From positions 186,001-250,000 of the forward strand of contig NZ_PGGK01000001.1 in NCBI RefSeq assembly GCF_004745425.1: a stretch of 64,000 bases of DNA, given 5' to 3'. Shown here piece by piece: positions 1-9,091 of this stretch. Made by a program: the position numbers and the translations under genes. This DNA comes from Methanolobus halotolerans. GTDB taxonomy: Archaea > Halobacteriota > Methanosarcinia > Methanosarcinales > Methanosarcinaceae. The first letter of the stretch is position 1, and each line of letters begins with the position of its first letter. The notes below the pieces were generated by a model that had not been told where the DNA came from, did no database searches, and worked only from the letters and a program-made list of their open reading frames with translations.

Positions 1-14
1 CTATTACACAGCAA

Positions 15-911
15 ATGATAGCCGACGTCATTAAGATATTCAGAGAACTTGATAGTAAGGATCTTCGCATAATCCAGAGTATCGAGATCGGTATGAAGCA
101 CTATGAGTGGGTGCCCGTAGAGGAATTGCTGAAGATCACCCGTCTGTCATATTCCACACTGGTGTACAGGATAAGGGCGCTCAAGAAGAAGAATCTTGTA
201 GTGGTAACCAACATACCTTATGAAGGCTACCAGATATACTATGATGCATACGATGCGCTCGCACTTAACACATTTGTCAAAAGAGGTACCATAAGTGCCA
301 TTGGCGATGAGGTCGGTGTTGGCAAGGAGTCAGTTGTGCTTGAGGCTGTGAAAGAGCCTGAACTTGGTATAGGTGAGCCGCAGGGAGTTGTAATAAAGTT
401 TCACAGGGAAGGCAGGACCAGTTTCAAAGCTGTGAAACGTGTGCGTTCTCACCTTGAGGACAAGGAGCACTTCTCATGGATATATGCAGCCAGGCTTTCT
501 GCTAAAAGAGAGGCTGAGGCTATGAACAAAATGTATCCTGATGTCTCAGTACCCAGACTTATAGACAACAACAGGCATGCACTTGTCATGGAAATTGCAA
601 AGGGAAACCTTTTGTACAGGACAAAACTTGAAGATCCTGCATGGTTTCTGGATTGCATAATCGATCAGATGAAGAAAATATACCAAAAAGGTGTCATTCA
701 CTCCGATCTGAGCGAGTATAACATATTCGTACATGAGGGAGGCATACAGATAATTGACTGGCCGCAGTATGTCGATACAGGTCATCCCCATGCCGATGAG
801 CTGCTTGAGAGGGATGTCGGGAACCTTCTGAAACATTTCAAGCGTAAATATAATCTTATCAGGGAACCTGAAGATGTCCTGGCTGTGATAAAAGCATCTG
901 AAGAGGCATAA
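15..911 (+). CDS. rio2: RIO-type serine/threonine kinase Rio2
   Basis: Archaeal Rio2, an atypical protein kinase/ATPase known from small ribosomal subunit maturation. The 298 residues show an N-terminal winged helix (about 1-85), a glycine-rich loop GVGKESVV at 101-108, a likely catalytic Lys128, the loop HSDLSEYN at 229-236 that is diagnostic of Rio2, and the metal-binding DWPQ at 248-251. Length is normal for the family. The start lies 15 bases into the window, so a slightly earlier start cannot be ruled out, but the winged-helix N-terminus looks complete. It is followed on the same strand by the DUF460 gene after 33 bases. Confidence 0.95.
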   Translation: MIADVIKIFRELDSKDLRIIQSIEIGMKHYEWVPVEELLKITRLSYSTLVYRIRALKKKNLVVVTNIPYEGYQIYYDAYDALALNTFVKRGTISAIGDEVGVGKESVVLEAVKEPELGIGEPQGVVIKFHREGRTSFKAVKRVRSHLEDKEHFSWIYAARLSAKREAEAMNKMYPDVSVPRLIDNNRHALVMEIAKGNLLYRTKLEDPAWFLDCIIDQMKKIYQKGVIHSDLSEYNIFVHEGGIQIIDWPQYVDTGHPHADELLERDVGNLLKHFKRKYNLIREPEDVLAVIKASEEA

Positions 912-944
912 CTATATTGCATCACTGACATAATTTACAATTAT

Positions 945-2918
945 ATGCAAAATGGGGTTATTTACGGAATCGACATCGCAAAGGGCTCCTCAAGGGCCCA
1001 GGAAGCACCACGATATGCCGTGGCTGTTCTGGAAGAAGGTGAAGTCACCCATTATTCCATGCTTCGCCGGCACAAGATACTGCGCATGGTACAGAAGGAC
1101 CGTCCGGTCTATATTGCTGTGGACAATATCTATGAACTGGCGGCAGATAAGAGGGATCTCATTCACTTTCTTGATCAGCTTCCCGAAAGTACTAAACTGG
1201 TCCAGGTTACCGGGGGTATCCACCAGAGGCCCCTGACCCGGCTTGCCCGGGAACACCACTTTACATTCAACCAGTTCAACCCGAATGAGGAGGCTGAGGC
1301 ATGTGCTGTACTGGCAAGTCTTGGTGTGGGTTGTGAAGTCTCATTATTTGAGGACCTGACAAAGATAAAGGTCAGCAGAGCACGCTCTCTTGGCAGGGGA
1401 GGCTGGAGTCAGAACCGCTATCGAAGAAAAGTGCATGGCGCCGTAAAGGAAAGAAGCAGGGAGATAGAAAGCATACTGCGTAAATTTTCCCTGAGTACTG
1501 GTTTTGATTACACTTCCAAGGTCACAGAAGGTTTCGGGGGTTATGTCAGGGCAGAATACACAGTCAACGCAAGAAGGGATCGGGTGCCTGTTAAGCCTTC
1601 TTCTAGTGCTGATGTTCAGGTGACAGTGAAAAGTGTCGAAAGGGACAAGATAAAATATCTGCCCCTGAAAACCAAAGGGCGCAAATATACAATCGTCGGC
1701 ATAGACCCGGGAACAACAGTTGGTATCGCCATACTTTCTTTTGAAGGGGAGTTGCTTTTCCTGCAGAGTATTCGTGGTATATCACATGATGAAGTTGTTA
1801 AGCTGATAGCAGAGTACGGTAAACCCGCAGTTATCGCAACAGATGTTTTTCCTATTCCTTCTGCTGTGGAAAAGGTACGTCGCAGCTTCAGTGCGGTTGT
1901 TGGTACTCCCGGAGGGGAGATCCGTGCCGAGGAAAAGATCGCTCTGGCACGCCCGTTCGGCTATTCCAACGACCATGAGCGGGATGCCCTTGCAGCCGCG
2001 CTTACAACATATAAGAACTACAAGAATGTTTTTTCCAGGATTGAAAAGAGGGCTCCTAAGCATCTTGATGTGGATAAAGTAAAGTTCCACGTGATCCGTG
2101 GCGCCTCGATCGAGGAAGCCATCGAAAAAATAACGCCTTCGCCTATAGTCCGGAAAGAGGTCAGATCAGAACCCGAAAAAGAGGAAGGGGCAAATGTAAA
2201 TGAGCTTGTCCGGAAACTCAGGGAAGAGGTAAGCCAGAAAAATTCTCAGATAAAACAGCTCAAGGACTATGTGGCCGAACTCAAATATGAATCTGGCCAG
2301 AAGGAACGCACCATCGAGTCACTGGAGATGCGTATAAAAAAAATAAGGGGCGCCGACTATCTGAAAGTCCGTAAAGATAAGGAAATAGGTATCAGGGACA
2401 GGGAGATAGAGAGGCTCAGAAAAGAGATCCGTAAAGTTAGCAAATCACTCAAAAAACAGCGTATGCAAACCAGGCGTATCAAGCAGATACATAAAAAGGA
2501 GATGAAAGGTGAAGGCCTGCCTGTGAAGATCATCAGCTCCTTTGCAAAAGAGGCAATACAGCACACTAAAGATACATATGGTCTGAAAAAAGGTGACCTT
2601 GTCTATCTTGAGGACCCAAGTGGCGGTGGACCGATAACAGCATCCATACTTGTGGAGTCTGGTGTCAGAGCCGTTATAATATCGGAAGATATGCCCTATG
2701 CAGCTCTTGAACAGTTCTACGATTCCGGTATTCCCGTACTTAAGGGTCTGAAACTGCAGAGAGTAGATGATTTTGCTACCGTCGGGCCGGATGCTTTGGA
2801 CAGGGCTGTCTTCGAATGGGAGGAGGAAGCCCGGCAGCGTCGTAAAGAAAAAGAGCATGAGCAGTTCAAGTCAATGCTTGATGAGTACAGAAGCGAGCGC
2901 AGAAGGGGTCTTGTATGA
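945..2918 (+). CDS. DUF460 protein: RNase H-like domain plus long coiled coil
   Basis: A 657-residue member of the archaeal DUF460 family. A RuvC/RNase H-like fold is suggested by GIDPGTTVG near residue 253 and by a second, weaker GIDIAKGS motif at the N-terminus. A charged coiled coil spans about 415-520, and a small C-terminal domain follows. The reaction is not established; the fold suggests nucleic-acid binding or hydrolysis. No Shine-Dalgarno sequence is visible before the ATG, so translation may be coupled to rio2 or the message may be leaderless. Codon use and position suggest co-transcription with rio2 and the MobA-like gene. Confidence 0.9.
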   Translation: MQNGVIYGIDIAKGSSRAQEAPRYAVAVLEEGEVTHYSMLRRHKILRMVQKDRPVYIAVDNIYELAADKRDLIHFLDQLPESTKLVQVTGGIHQRPLTRLAREHHFTFNQFNPNEEAEACAVLASLGVGCEVSLFEDLTKIKVSRARSLGRGGWSQNRYRRKVHGAVKERSREIESILRKFSLSTGFDYTSKVTEGFGGYVRAEYTVNARRDRVPVKPSSSADVQVTVKSVERDKIKYLPLKTKGRKYTIVGIDPGTTVGIAILSFEGELLFLQSIRGISHDEVVKLIAEYGKPAVIATDVFPIPSAVEKVRRSFSAVVGTPGGEIRAEEKIALARPFGYSNDHERDALAAALTTYKNYKNVFSRIEKRAPKHLDVDKVKFHVIRGASIEEAIEKITPSPIVRKEVRSEPEKEEGANVNELVRKLREEVSQKNSQIKQLKDYVAELKYESGQKERTIESLEMRIKKIRGADYLKVRKDKEIGIRDREIERLRKEIRKVSKSLKKQRMQTRRIKQIHKKEMKGEGLPVKIISSFAKEAIQHTKDTYGLKKGDLVYLEDPSGGGPITASILVESGVRAVIISEDMPYAALEQFYDSGIPVLKGLKLQRVDDFATVGPDALDRAVFEWEEEARQRRKEKEHEQFKSMLDEYRSERRRGLV

Positions 2919-2949
2919 ACATGCGGCCAGTGTCCGGAGGCTTTTGCTT

Positions 2950-3564
2950 ATGATGAGATCTTCACTTCTGCTGACCGGAGGTCTTGGGACAAGACTCAAC
3001 GGGTATGAAAAAGCGCTACTTCCTTTAAAAGATGGAACTTTCATAGAGAATACCTTGCAGATACTGGATTCGGTCAGTGACGAGGTTATAGTCTCGTTCA
3101 GGGACGAAGAACAGTTCCGGTTCTTTGAGGAGTATGTCCGTGGAAGGGAAATAGTGATTGATAAGCTCAGGAATGCCGGTCCTCTTGCAGGTATGCTGGA
3201 AGGATTCAAAAAAGCATCAGGTGCGTATGTCTTTGTTGTTGCGTGTGATATGCCTTATCTTAACCGGGAAGTAGTCGAATTACTGTTCGATATCTCCGAT
3301 GGTCATGATGCCGTAATTCCTGTAAATCCCTCCGGGCAAAAAGAACCCCTGCATGCAGTGTACCGGAAAAGGGCCATGTTCGATGCAATAGAGTTTTCTC
3401 TCAGTAAGGGCATCAGGTCTGTAATGTCCCCTGTATCCGGACTGGATGATGTATTGTTCCTGGGGAGTGAGGAAATATCGAAGATAGATAAAGGACTCAT
3501 GACATTCACTAATATAAATACTCCTCATGATCTGGATATGCTCGAAACGGACCGGTCCGGGTGA
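2950..3564 (+). CDS. mobA: MobA-like NTP-transferase (molybdenum cofactor guanylyltransferase)
   Basis: A 204-residue nucleotidyltransferase of the MobA type, which joins GMP to molybdopterin; methanogens need this for the molybdenum or tungsten formylmethanofuran dehydrogenase. The N-terminal loop LTGGLGTRLNGYEKALLPL corresponds to the family signature, CDMPYL holds the metal-binding Asp, and the pattern QKEPLHAVY follows. I chose ATG at 2950 because GGAGG at 2936-2940 lies nine bases upstream. The longer frame opening at 2767 is just the other frame of the DUF460 gene. The loop GGLGTRL also resembles sugar-nucleotide transferases, so a related substrate is possible. Confidence 0.85.
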   Translation: MMRSSLLLTGGLGTRLNGYEKALLPLKDGTFIENTLQILDSVSDEVIVSFRDEEQFRFFEEYVRGREIVIDKLRNAGPLAGMLEGFKKASGAYVFVVACDMPYLNREVVELLFDISDGHDAVIPVNPSGQKEPLHAVYRKRAMFDAIEFSLSKGIRSVMSPVSGLDDVLFLGSEEISKIDKGLMTFTNINTPHDLDMLETDRSG

Positions 3565-3584
3565 TCCTATGGAGGTAAAACATT

Positions 3585-4115
3585 ATGGATAGCACTATTG
3601 TAATAGAGAAAGCCATCAAAAGGATAGCAGATACATATGATATTGATGTTTCTACTGTTAGCAAAGCAATATATGAGCCAGAAGGACCGCTGGATCTTGA
3701 GAGTATGGTCGATGAGGGTATTTTCTGTTTCAGGGGGCCCGACAATGAAATAAAATATGACAATGCATCTATATGCCTGTCTAATAAGATCCTTGCAAAT
3801 AAGGATGTTTCTAAAAACCTTTTATCCACTATATATTCAAGGGTCAGTAACTGGGATAAAGAGGATATGAACGTTCTTCTGGCGGATCTGAAAAGAATTG
3901 TCAGTATCATGGAGCTTAACCCGGATGCTTATCCCTGTCTGTCCTCATGCGATCTGGATGTGGGAAACCTTCCCTCTGAAAGGATCCCTGATGACATCAA
4001 AGGTAAATATGATGTATGGGCGATGGACAAAAAAGGCATGTGTCTTGTTGGTATTGATGCAAACAAAGTCATTCATATAGATGATATCAGAAAGCCCTCC
4101 GGCAAGGCTGAATAA
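3585..4115 (+). CDS. hypothetical protein, 176 aa
   Basis: I do not recognise this protein. It has a clear GGAGGT ribosome site at 3571-3576 and follows the MobA-like gene by 20 bases, so it is likely real and co-transcribed. The sequence is soluble, mildly acidic and mostly helical in its first 130 residues. Three cysteines occur (one near residue 48 and two near residues 119-123). No signal peptide, membrane segment or nucleotide-binding motif is visible. The N-terminal region has a helix-turn-helix flavour, but that is too weak for a call. Confidence 0.7.
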   Translation: MDSTIVIEKAIKRIADTYDIDVSTVSKAIYEPEGPLDLESMVDEGIFCFRGPDNEIKYDNASICLSNKILANKDVSKNLLSTIYSRVSNWDKEDMNVLLADLKRIVSIMELNPDAYPCLSSCDLDVGNLPSERIPDDIKGKYDVWAMDKKGMCLVGIDANKVIHIDDIRKPSGKAE

Positions 4116-4366
4116 ATGACTGATCTATGCTTTTTACTGTCAGCCTGAAATCCTAAAGTTTATATCAAATTAAATATATTTCATTGTATCAAACTAATGC
4201 TTGAATTATTATAAGATCATAGTTGTAATCTGTTCGGTGGTTGCTGAATGAGGATGTCTGCTATTTGGGACATATGCACAGAAGGATCTTGAAATGGCAA
4301 TGGCATATTCCGGAATCAAACATGGTCCGTCATTCTGTTGTCGTAATCTCGGAGTTGGTTGGCGGG

Positions 4367-4993
4367 ATGGAATACGATACCCCTGAAGAGTGGTTCAAAC
4401 TGGCTTTTGAAGCTGAGTACCCGGAAGAGAAAATAGAATACTTCGATCTTATACTTGAATGTGAGACCAGGAATCCGGAACTCTGGAGCGATGAGGCCAT
4501 TGCGCTCATATGGAATAACAAAGGCATTGCGTATACATTTATGGGAATGTATCGTGAATCGCTGGAATGTTTCGAGATATCACTGGATCTCAACAAGAAT
4601 GATATTGATGTCTGGTACAATACAGGTGTTACTCTTTTCCAGCTCGGAAGGTTCGAAGAAGCTATCAAATGCTACAACAGGATTCTTACAATCGATTCCC
4701 GTAATGATAATGCATGGATCAATATGGGTGATGTTCTTGAGTATATGGGCAGGCACAACGAGGCCATAGAATGTTATAGCAAAGTTCACAAGGAAATCGA
4801 ACTTGACAGTAAATTCGCTATTGTATGGAACAAAAAAGGACTTGTCTATTTCGGAATAGGGCTCTATGAGGATGCTGCCGAATGTTTTTCAAAGGTGCTC
4901 AATATCGATCCCGAAAACACCGAAGCAATAGAACATCTCAGGATTGCCATGGAAGAGGTCAAAAAGAAAAACAACAGGCTGATACGTGCCTGA
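4367..4993 (+). CDS. tetratricopeptide repeat protein
   Basis: Protein of about 208 residues built from at least three TPR units, with the typical pattern W-N-G-LG-EAI-CY-KIL. TPR proteins are scaffolds for protein-protein contacts; the partner here is unknown. The frame is open from a TTG at 4241, but the residues before MEYDTPEEW at 4367 look non-conserved and no ribosome site serves the TTG. I therefore place the start at 4367, where GGAG lies at 4351-4354; ATG at 4322 is an alternative. The 250-base gap upstream holds A/T-rich TATA candidates such as TTAAATATATTT. The gene converges on the metallohydrolase, with stop codons three bases apart. Confidence 0.8.
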   Translation: MEYDTPEEWFKLAFEAEYPEEKIEYFDLILECETRNPELWSDEAIALIWNNKGIAYTFMGMYRESLECFEISLDLNKNDIDVWYNTGVTLFQLGRFEEAIKCYNRILTIDSRNDNAWINMGDVLEYMGRHNEAIECYSKVHKEIELDSKFAIVWNKKGLVYFGIGLYEDAAECFSKVLNIDPENTEAIEHLRIAMEEVKKKNNRLIRA

Positions 4994-4996
4994 TCA

Positions 4997-6235
4997 TCAG
5001 ACTGTGAACTCTTCTCCAAGTTCAGGTGCATGCGCATCGACACCAGTCTCTGCTCTTATCCATTCGGCAAAACATTCCGTGTCCTCTCCGTGCATGGTAA
5101 AGACATGTTCGGTGCCCCTGTTGCAAAACTCGGATACGATGGCTTTTAGTTCCCGGTCCCCGCAATGAGCTGAGAAATCATACTGCTCCACCTTGATTCC
5201 CAGTTGCTGGATGACACCGTCATTCTCTATGACCCCATTATCCAGGGCCATTCTTCCGTTAGTTCCCTCTACCTGATAGCCTGTGATAAGGATCTTGGAT
5301 TTCGGGTCCTTGAAGAGCTTTTTCAGGTAGTACATAACCGGTCCTCCGTTCAGCATCCCGGCTGTTGTGACTATCACCGAAGATTCAAGGGGTACTCTGT
5401 TCCTCTTGATGCCTGCTACCATGGTGGCGTGGCCGAAAGCTCTTTTGAGGTGAGCAGGATTCCGCAGATAGTGCGGGTACTTCATCATGAGCTTATAGGC
5501 AGCCACGCCCATTCCGTCAACATACGCCCTGATGCCGTGTGCATCAAGGAGCATGAGTATCTCCTGTGTCCTTCCAATCGCAAAGGCCGGAATAATAACG
5601 TTGCCTCCCATGTCAAGGGTGTCTCTGAGTGAGTCGATGAACGCCTTTTCGATCTCTTTTCGCGGAAGGTGTTCCTCTCCGAAGTAGGTGCTCTCGATAA
5701 TAAGGGTGTCCGCATCAGGGAAATCCGCGGCACCGGATACCAATCTGGTGTCCAGGGTATTTATGTCGCCTGTATAGAACAGGCTCTTTGAATCCTTCCC
5801 TTCAAGATATATGGAAGTAGCCCCGGGTATATGGCCAGCGTCAAAGAATTGTGCCTTGTATCCATGTGTATGGAATTCAATCCCCGGATCGAGCCTTTTT
5901 GTCTTTTCCATGAACCGGGACAGGTCCGTAGTGTCAAATGCGGCATCCTGTCTCTTTTTATCTGCTATCTTCAGGGTATCTTTTGCAAGCATACTTGCAA
6001 GTTCGAATGTCGGGGGTGTCATGAACACCTCGGGCGCAATGTCCATCAGATTGGGAACGGCACCGGCATGGTCAAGATGTGCATGTGATACAAGTACAGC
6101 CTCCGGCCTTGAACCATTGAGTGGGTACAGGGTATTCTCGCCCGGTTTTAATCCGTAGTCCAGCATGATCCTGTCATCGACAAGAACTGCCGAACGACCT
6201 ACTTCCCTGCAAGCTCCTTTAAATTTTAAGTTCAG
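4997..6235 (-). CDS. beta-CASP metallo-beta-lactamase RNA hydrolase (CTG start)
   Basis: Archaeal MBL/beta-CASP hydrolase without KH domains, a family with predicted or shown RNA nuclease activity. The zinc motif HAHLDH is at residues 51-56, and later beta-CASP motifs include the conserved HCGD near the C-terminus. The first ATG at 6166 would remove the first beta strands. In the same frame, CTG at 6235-6233 gives a start MNLKFKGACREVGRSA that matches the usual family N-terminus, and GGTGATC at 6245-6239 is a good ribosome site. An in-frame TAG directly precedes the CTG, so no earlier start exists. The result is 412 residues, a normal length. It is 20 bases downstream of topA on the same strand, so an operon is likely. 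Confidence 0.9.
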   Translation of the reverse strand: MNLKFKGACREVGRSAVLVDDRIMLDYGLKPGENTLYPLNGSRPEAVLVSHAHLDHAGAVPNLMDIAPEVFMTPPTFELASMLAKDTLKIADKKRQDAAFDTTDLSRFMEKTKRLDPGIEFHTHGYKAQFFDAGHIPGATSIYLEGKDSKSLFYTGDINTLDTRLVSGAADFPDADTLIIESTYFGEEHLPRKEIEKAFIDSLRDTLDMGGNVIIPAFAIGRTQEILMLLDAHGIRAYVDGMGVAAYKLMMKYPHYLRNPAHLKRAFGHATMVAGIKRNRVPLESSVIVTTAGMLNGGPVMYYLKKLFKDPKSKILITGYQVEGTNGRMALDNGVIENDGVIQQLGIKVEQYDFSAHCGDRELKAIVSEFCNRGTEHVFTMHGEDTECFAEWIRAETGVDAHAPELGEEFTV

Positions 6236-6238
6236 CTA

Positions 6239-6245
6239 GATCACC
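6239..6245 (-). promoter_or_regulatory. ribosome binding site that decides a CTG start
   Basis: GGTGATC on the minus strand is complementary to the 3' end of archaeal 16S rRNA. It lies about three bases before the CTG at 6235. No comparable site precedes the downstream ATG at 6166. Confidence 0.6.
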
Positions 6246-6255
6246 TTTTTGTTCA

Positions 6256-8481
6256 TCAGGCAATGGCATCCTGCCAGTTTCTGATCTTTTTAACGGGGAT
6301 GTTCGTGGTCTTCGCCAGTTCAAAGGCATCCATTTCGACAAGGTCATTGACCCCGGATACACCTGCATCCTCAAGTTTCTCTGCAGTTACTTTGCCAATT
6401 CCTGATATGTCTGTTATCTTTTTTGGTTTGATCTTGCCATTGTTATTCTTTTTCTCTTCTTCCTGGGATTTTTGCCACTCATCGAAATTGCAGTGAGGAC
6501 ATCCGAGGTTCCATGGCCTTTTCCCGGAATTGATGATGGTTATATGGTAGAGATCATGGTCCTCGCATATCTTATCCGTAACGATGACCTTGCCACCTCT
6601 TGGCAGTGGCAATGCGAAATTGCAGTCCGGGTACCCTTCGCATCCGATGAATCTGGAACCTTTTCTCGAACGCATCACCATCAGGTTAGAGCCGCAGTCC
6701 GGACATTTGCCAATTATCTTATCTTCCCTTAAGCCTGCGCGAAGTACTTCGCTGACACTGTCTTTATTCTCATCAAGCTCCTTGAAGATAGAGAACAGCA
6801 TTTCGCGCGATTCACTCAGGACTTCTTCCTCCGGGATCTCGCCTTCGGCTATCCTGTCCATATCCGCCTCCAGCTTGCTTGTCATATCATGTTTTGATAT
6901 GGTGGGCGCGAACTTCTCCAGTGCCTCCACCACAGCATAAGCAGTCTTGGTAGGATGAAGCGGGTTTCCGTGGATATATGCCCTGGAGTACAACTTGCTT
7001 ATTATCTCGTGGCGTGTTGCCTTTGTACCGAGTCCCAGCTCCTCCATGATGCGGATAAGCCTGCCCTGGCCGTATCGTCCGGGAGGCTGTGTTTCCTTGT
7101 CCTCTACTTTTTTGTCCAGGACTTTAAGCTCATCCCCTTCCTGAAGTTTAGGTAACAATCTGTCTTCCGGGGAATTATAATGGTAGTACCATCTCCATCC
7201 CGGAACTATCAGCCTTGCACCATTTGCTTTGAATTCTTCTGAATTGATATCGAACCTTGCTCTGATCGTCTCCCACTGTGCAGGTTCGGCAAAGGTTGCA
7301 AAAAAACGTCTGACAACAAGCTCGTAGACTTTCCATTCCTGTTCGTTGAGCTCGGACTTCTTTGCAAGGGATGCTGGATAGATAGGTGGGTGATCAGTTG
7401 TCTCCTTTTTACCTCTTGTGGGTTTGAGTTCTTTCTGTTCAAGAAGTTTTTTAGCATATTCCTTGAAAGGCCCTTTACTGAATATTTCTATCTGTGCCCT
7501 CATGTCTATACTTTCGGGGTAGACCGTGTTGTCAGTCCTGGGATATGATATGAAACCGTTCATATAGAGTGATTCTGCGATCCTCATGGCATTTGCAGCC
7601 GTGAATCCGATAGAACTTGCCGCGCCGATGAATTCTGTAGTATTGAATGGTGTAGGTGGCTTGTCGGTCTTGGTGGATGTGGCAATACTTGAAACAATAG
7701 CTTTATCGCCTATCTTCTGAAGTACTTCGTCTACCTCTTCCTTGTTCCAGAAACGGCTTGTCTTGTGTTCGACCTGGAATAGTTCATCTGTTGACGTCTT
7801 AAGATTTACAGAAAGTTCCCAGTAAGGCTTGGGTACGAATATATCCCTCTCTTTTTCCCTTTCAACTATCAGGGCAAGTGTCGGGGATTGCACCCTTCCG
7901 ACAGAAAGGAACATATTTCCAAGACGTCCGGCAGCAAGGGAAATATAACGTGTCAGGGAAGCACCCCACATAAGGTCGATGACCTGCCTTGAGTGTCCCG
8001 CATCTGCCAGGTTGAAATCTATCTTAGAGGGCTTTGAGAATGCTTCCTCTATCTCCTTGGGTGTGATGGCACTGTAATGTACACGATCGAACTTTAAATC
8101 CGGATTGACCTCTTCCAGTATTTTAAGAGCTTCGACACCTATCAGTTCCCCTTCCCTGTCATAGTCAGTGGCTATGGTTACTTCTGTGGCCTGTTTTCCC
8201 AGTTTCTTAAGCGCGGATACAATCTTTACCTGGGTGGATGCGGTGATTATATCTGCGTCTATGAGTTCCTTTGCTTCTACTTTTTGCCAGTTGTTATAGG
8301 CTTTCGGAAAATCCAGCTTCACGATATGGCCGCTAAGTCCAATGAATATCTTCTTATCTTCCTCCGAGCCGAACTCGTAGGTATCAACACCGCTAACACG
8401 TACCTGTTTCAGCTTATTGGGTGCAAGAATGTTTGCTATCCTCTTTGCTGCAATGTGTTTTTCTGCTATGATGAGATGCAT
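6256..8481 (-). CDS. topA: DNA topoisomerase I (type IA)
   Basis: Type IA topoisomerase, which relaxes negative supercoils by passing strands through a single-strand break. The N-terminal TOPRIM domain has ATDYDREGE with the DxD metal site. The active-site tyrosine is in SYPRTDN at about residue 312. The C-terminus carries a CPDC...C...C zinc ribbon, a second cysteine pair, and a helix-hairpin-helix tail (ISGIGKVTAEKLEDAGV). The frame opens at 8502, but MHLIIAEKHIAAKRIA at 8481 is the conserved start and has GGAG a few bases upstream. The length of about 741 residues fits archaeal members with an added HhH tail. Confidence 0.95.
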   Translation of the reverse strand: MHLIIAEKHIAAKRIANILAPNKLKQVRVSGVDTYEFGSEEDKKIFIGLSGHIVKLDFPKAYNNWQKVEAKELIDADIITASTQVKIVSALKKLGKQATEVTIATDYDREGELIGVEALKILEEVNPDLKFDRVHYSAITPKEIEEAFSKPSKIDFNLADAGHSRQVIDLMWGASLTRYISLAAGRLGNMFLSVGRVQSPTLALIVEREKERDIFVPKPYWELSVNLKTSTDELFQVEHKTSRFWNKEEVDEVLQKIGDKAIVSSIATSTKTDKPPTPFNTTEFIGAASSIGFTAANAMRIAESLYMNGFISYPRTDNTVYPESIDMRAQIEIFSKGPFKEYAKKLLEQKELKPTRGKKETTDHPPIYPASLAKKSELNEQEWKVYELVVRRFFATFAEPAQWETIRARFDINSEEFKANGARLIVPGWRWYYHYNSPEDRLLPKLQEGDELKVLDKKVEDKETQPPGRYGQGRLIRIMEELGLGTKATRHEIISKLYSRAYIHGNPLHPTKTAYAVVEALEKFAPTISKHDMTSKLEADMDRIAEGEIPEEEVLSESREMLFSIFKELDENKDSVSEVLRAGLREDKIIGKCPDCGSNLMVMRSRKGSRFIGCEGYPDCNFALPLPRGGKVIVTDKICEDHDLYHITIINSGKRPWNLGCPHCNFDEWQKSQEEEKKNNNGKIKPKKITDISGIGKVTAEKLEDAGVSGVNDLVEMDAFELAKTTNIPVKKIRNWQDAIA

Positions 8482-8850
8482 ATTATCTCCAAAGTCCCTC
8501 ATGAAATCAATGATAGAAATTTCCGGCCGGAAACATAATAAAATTTATTACATAAAACGGCTTTTTATCGTTCTATTTTAAAAACATTCTGATAAATATA
8601 TCTATCGCAATCAAAGTTAACTGGCCGGATCGACCGTAGGCCACGAATCTCCGACTATCTGCTTTTGAATTTGAGGTCCCCGGGATGATTCGGCTATTAT
8701 GGAAAAGGTGGATGTAAATGAAAAAGGTATACATTCCCTGAAACAGTCTAAAGTCAGGAATGTGTGGATTAATCAATCTGTACGATTTTTTTTATGTGCA
8801 AACCCGATCTCTTCAGAGATTTCCCGAAGATTGCCTTTCACATAGGCTGA
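8482..8850. other. intergenic, no convincing gene
   Basis: Spacer between topA and the peroxiredoxin remnant. Short open frames exist on both strands, but none has a ribosome site or recognisable family. The stretch probably holds the topA promoter (A/T-rich, with TAATAAAATTTATTA near 8538-8551) and possibly more decayed sequence. Confidence 0.4.
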
Positions 8851-9018
8851 TTATGATTGTTTCCTGAAGCACATGAACCAGTCAAGACAGTACTTGCTGT
8901 CTTCTTCTGACTAGACCCTTTCCTTTGAAGTTCAGCATGACCTTGGTGGTGGAATGTTGACATCTTCTCCGGGTTGCCATTTTGCAGGGGTAGCAACATT
9001 ATCTGCATCGGTGATCTG
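8851..9018 (-). pseudogene. peroxiredoxin C-terminal remnant
   Basis: The minus strand reads as the last 55 or so codons of an archaeal AhpC/1-Cys-type peroxiredoxin: ITDADNVATPAKWQPGEDV, then PPP, and near the end DSKYCLDWFMCF before a TAA. All of it is in one frame, but that frame is interrupted by TGA at 8934-8932 and TAG at 8913-8911. The catalytic N-terminal two thirds are absent: upstream the frame turns into unrelated sequence with a stop. Pyrrolysine decoding of TAG is known in this family of archaea, but it cannot rescue the TGA or the missing domain. I read this as a truncated, decayed gene. Confidence 0.8.
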
Positions 9019-9091
9019 ATGATTAACAGGGGAAACTTAATTAGCAGTGACATCTGCAATAAATAAAAAGTAATTCTCACAGAGGTAAACA

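Noticed and set aside
2767-2949. N-terminal extension of the MobA-like frame
   Set aside because: It overlaps the end of the DUF460 gene in another frame; the ribosome site and family start are at 2950.
8911-8913. TAG in the peroxiredoxin remnant as a pyrrolysine codon
   Set aside because: A TGA a few codons earlier and loss of the catalytic domain make the whole stretch a pseudogene.
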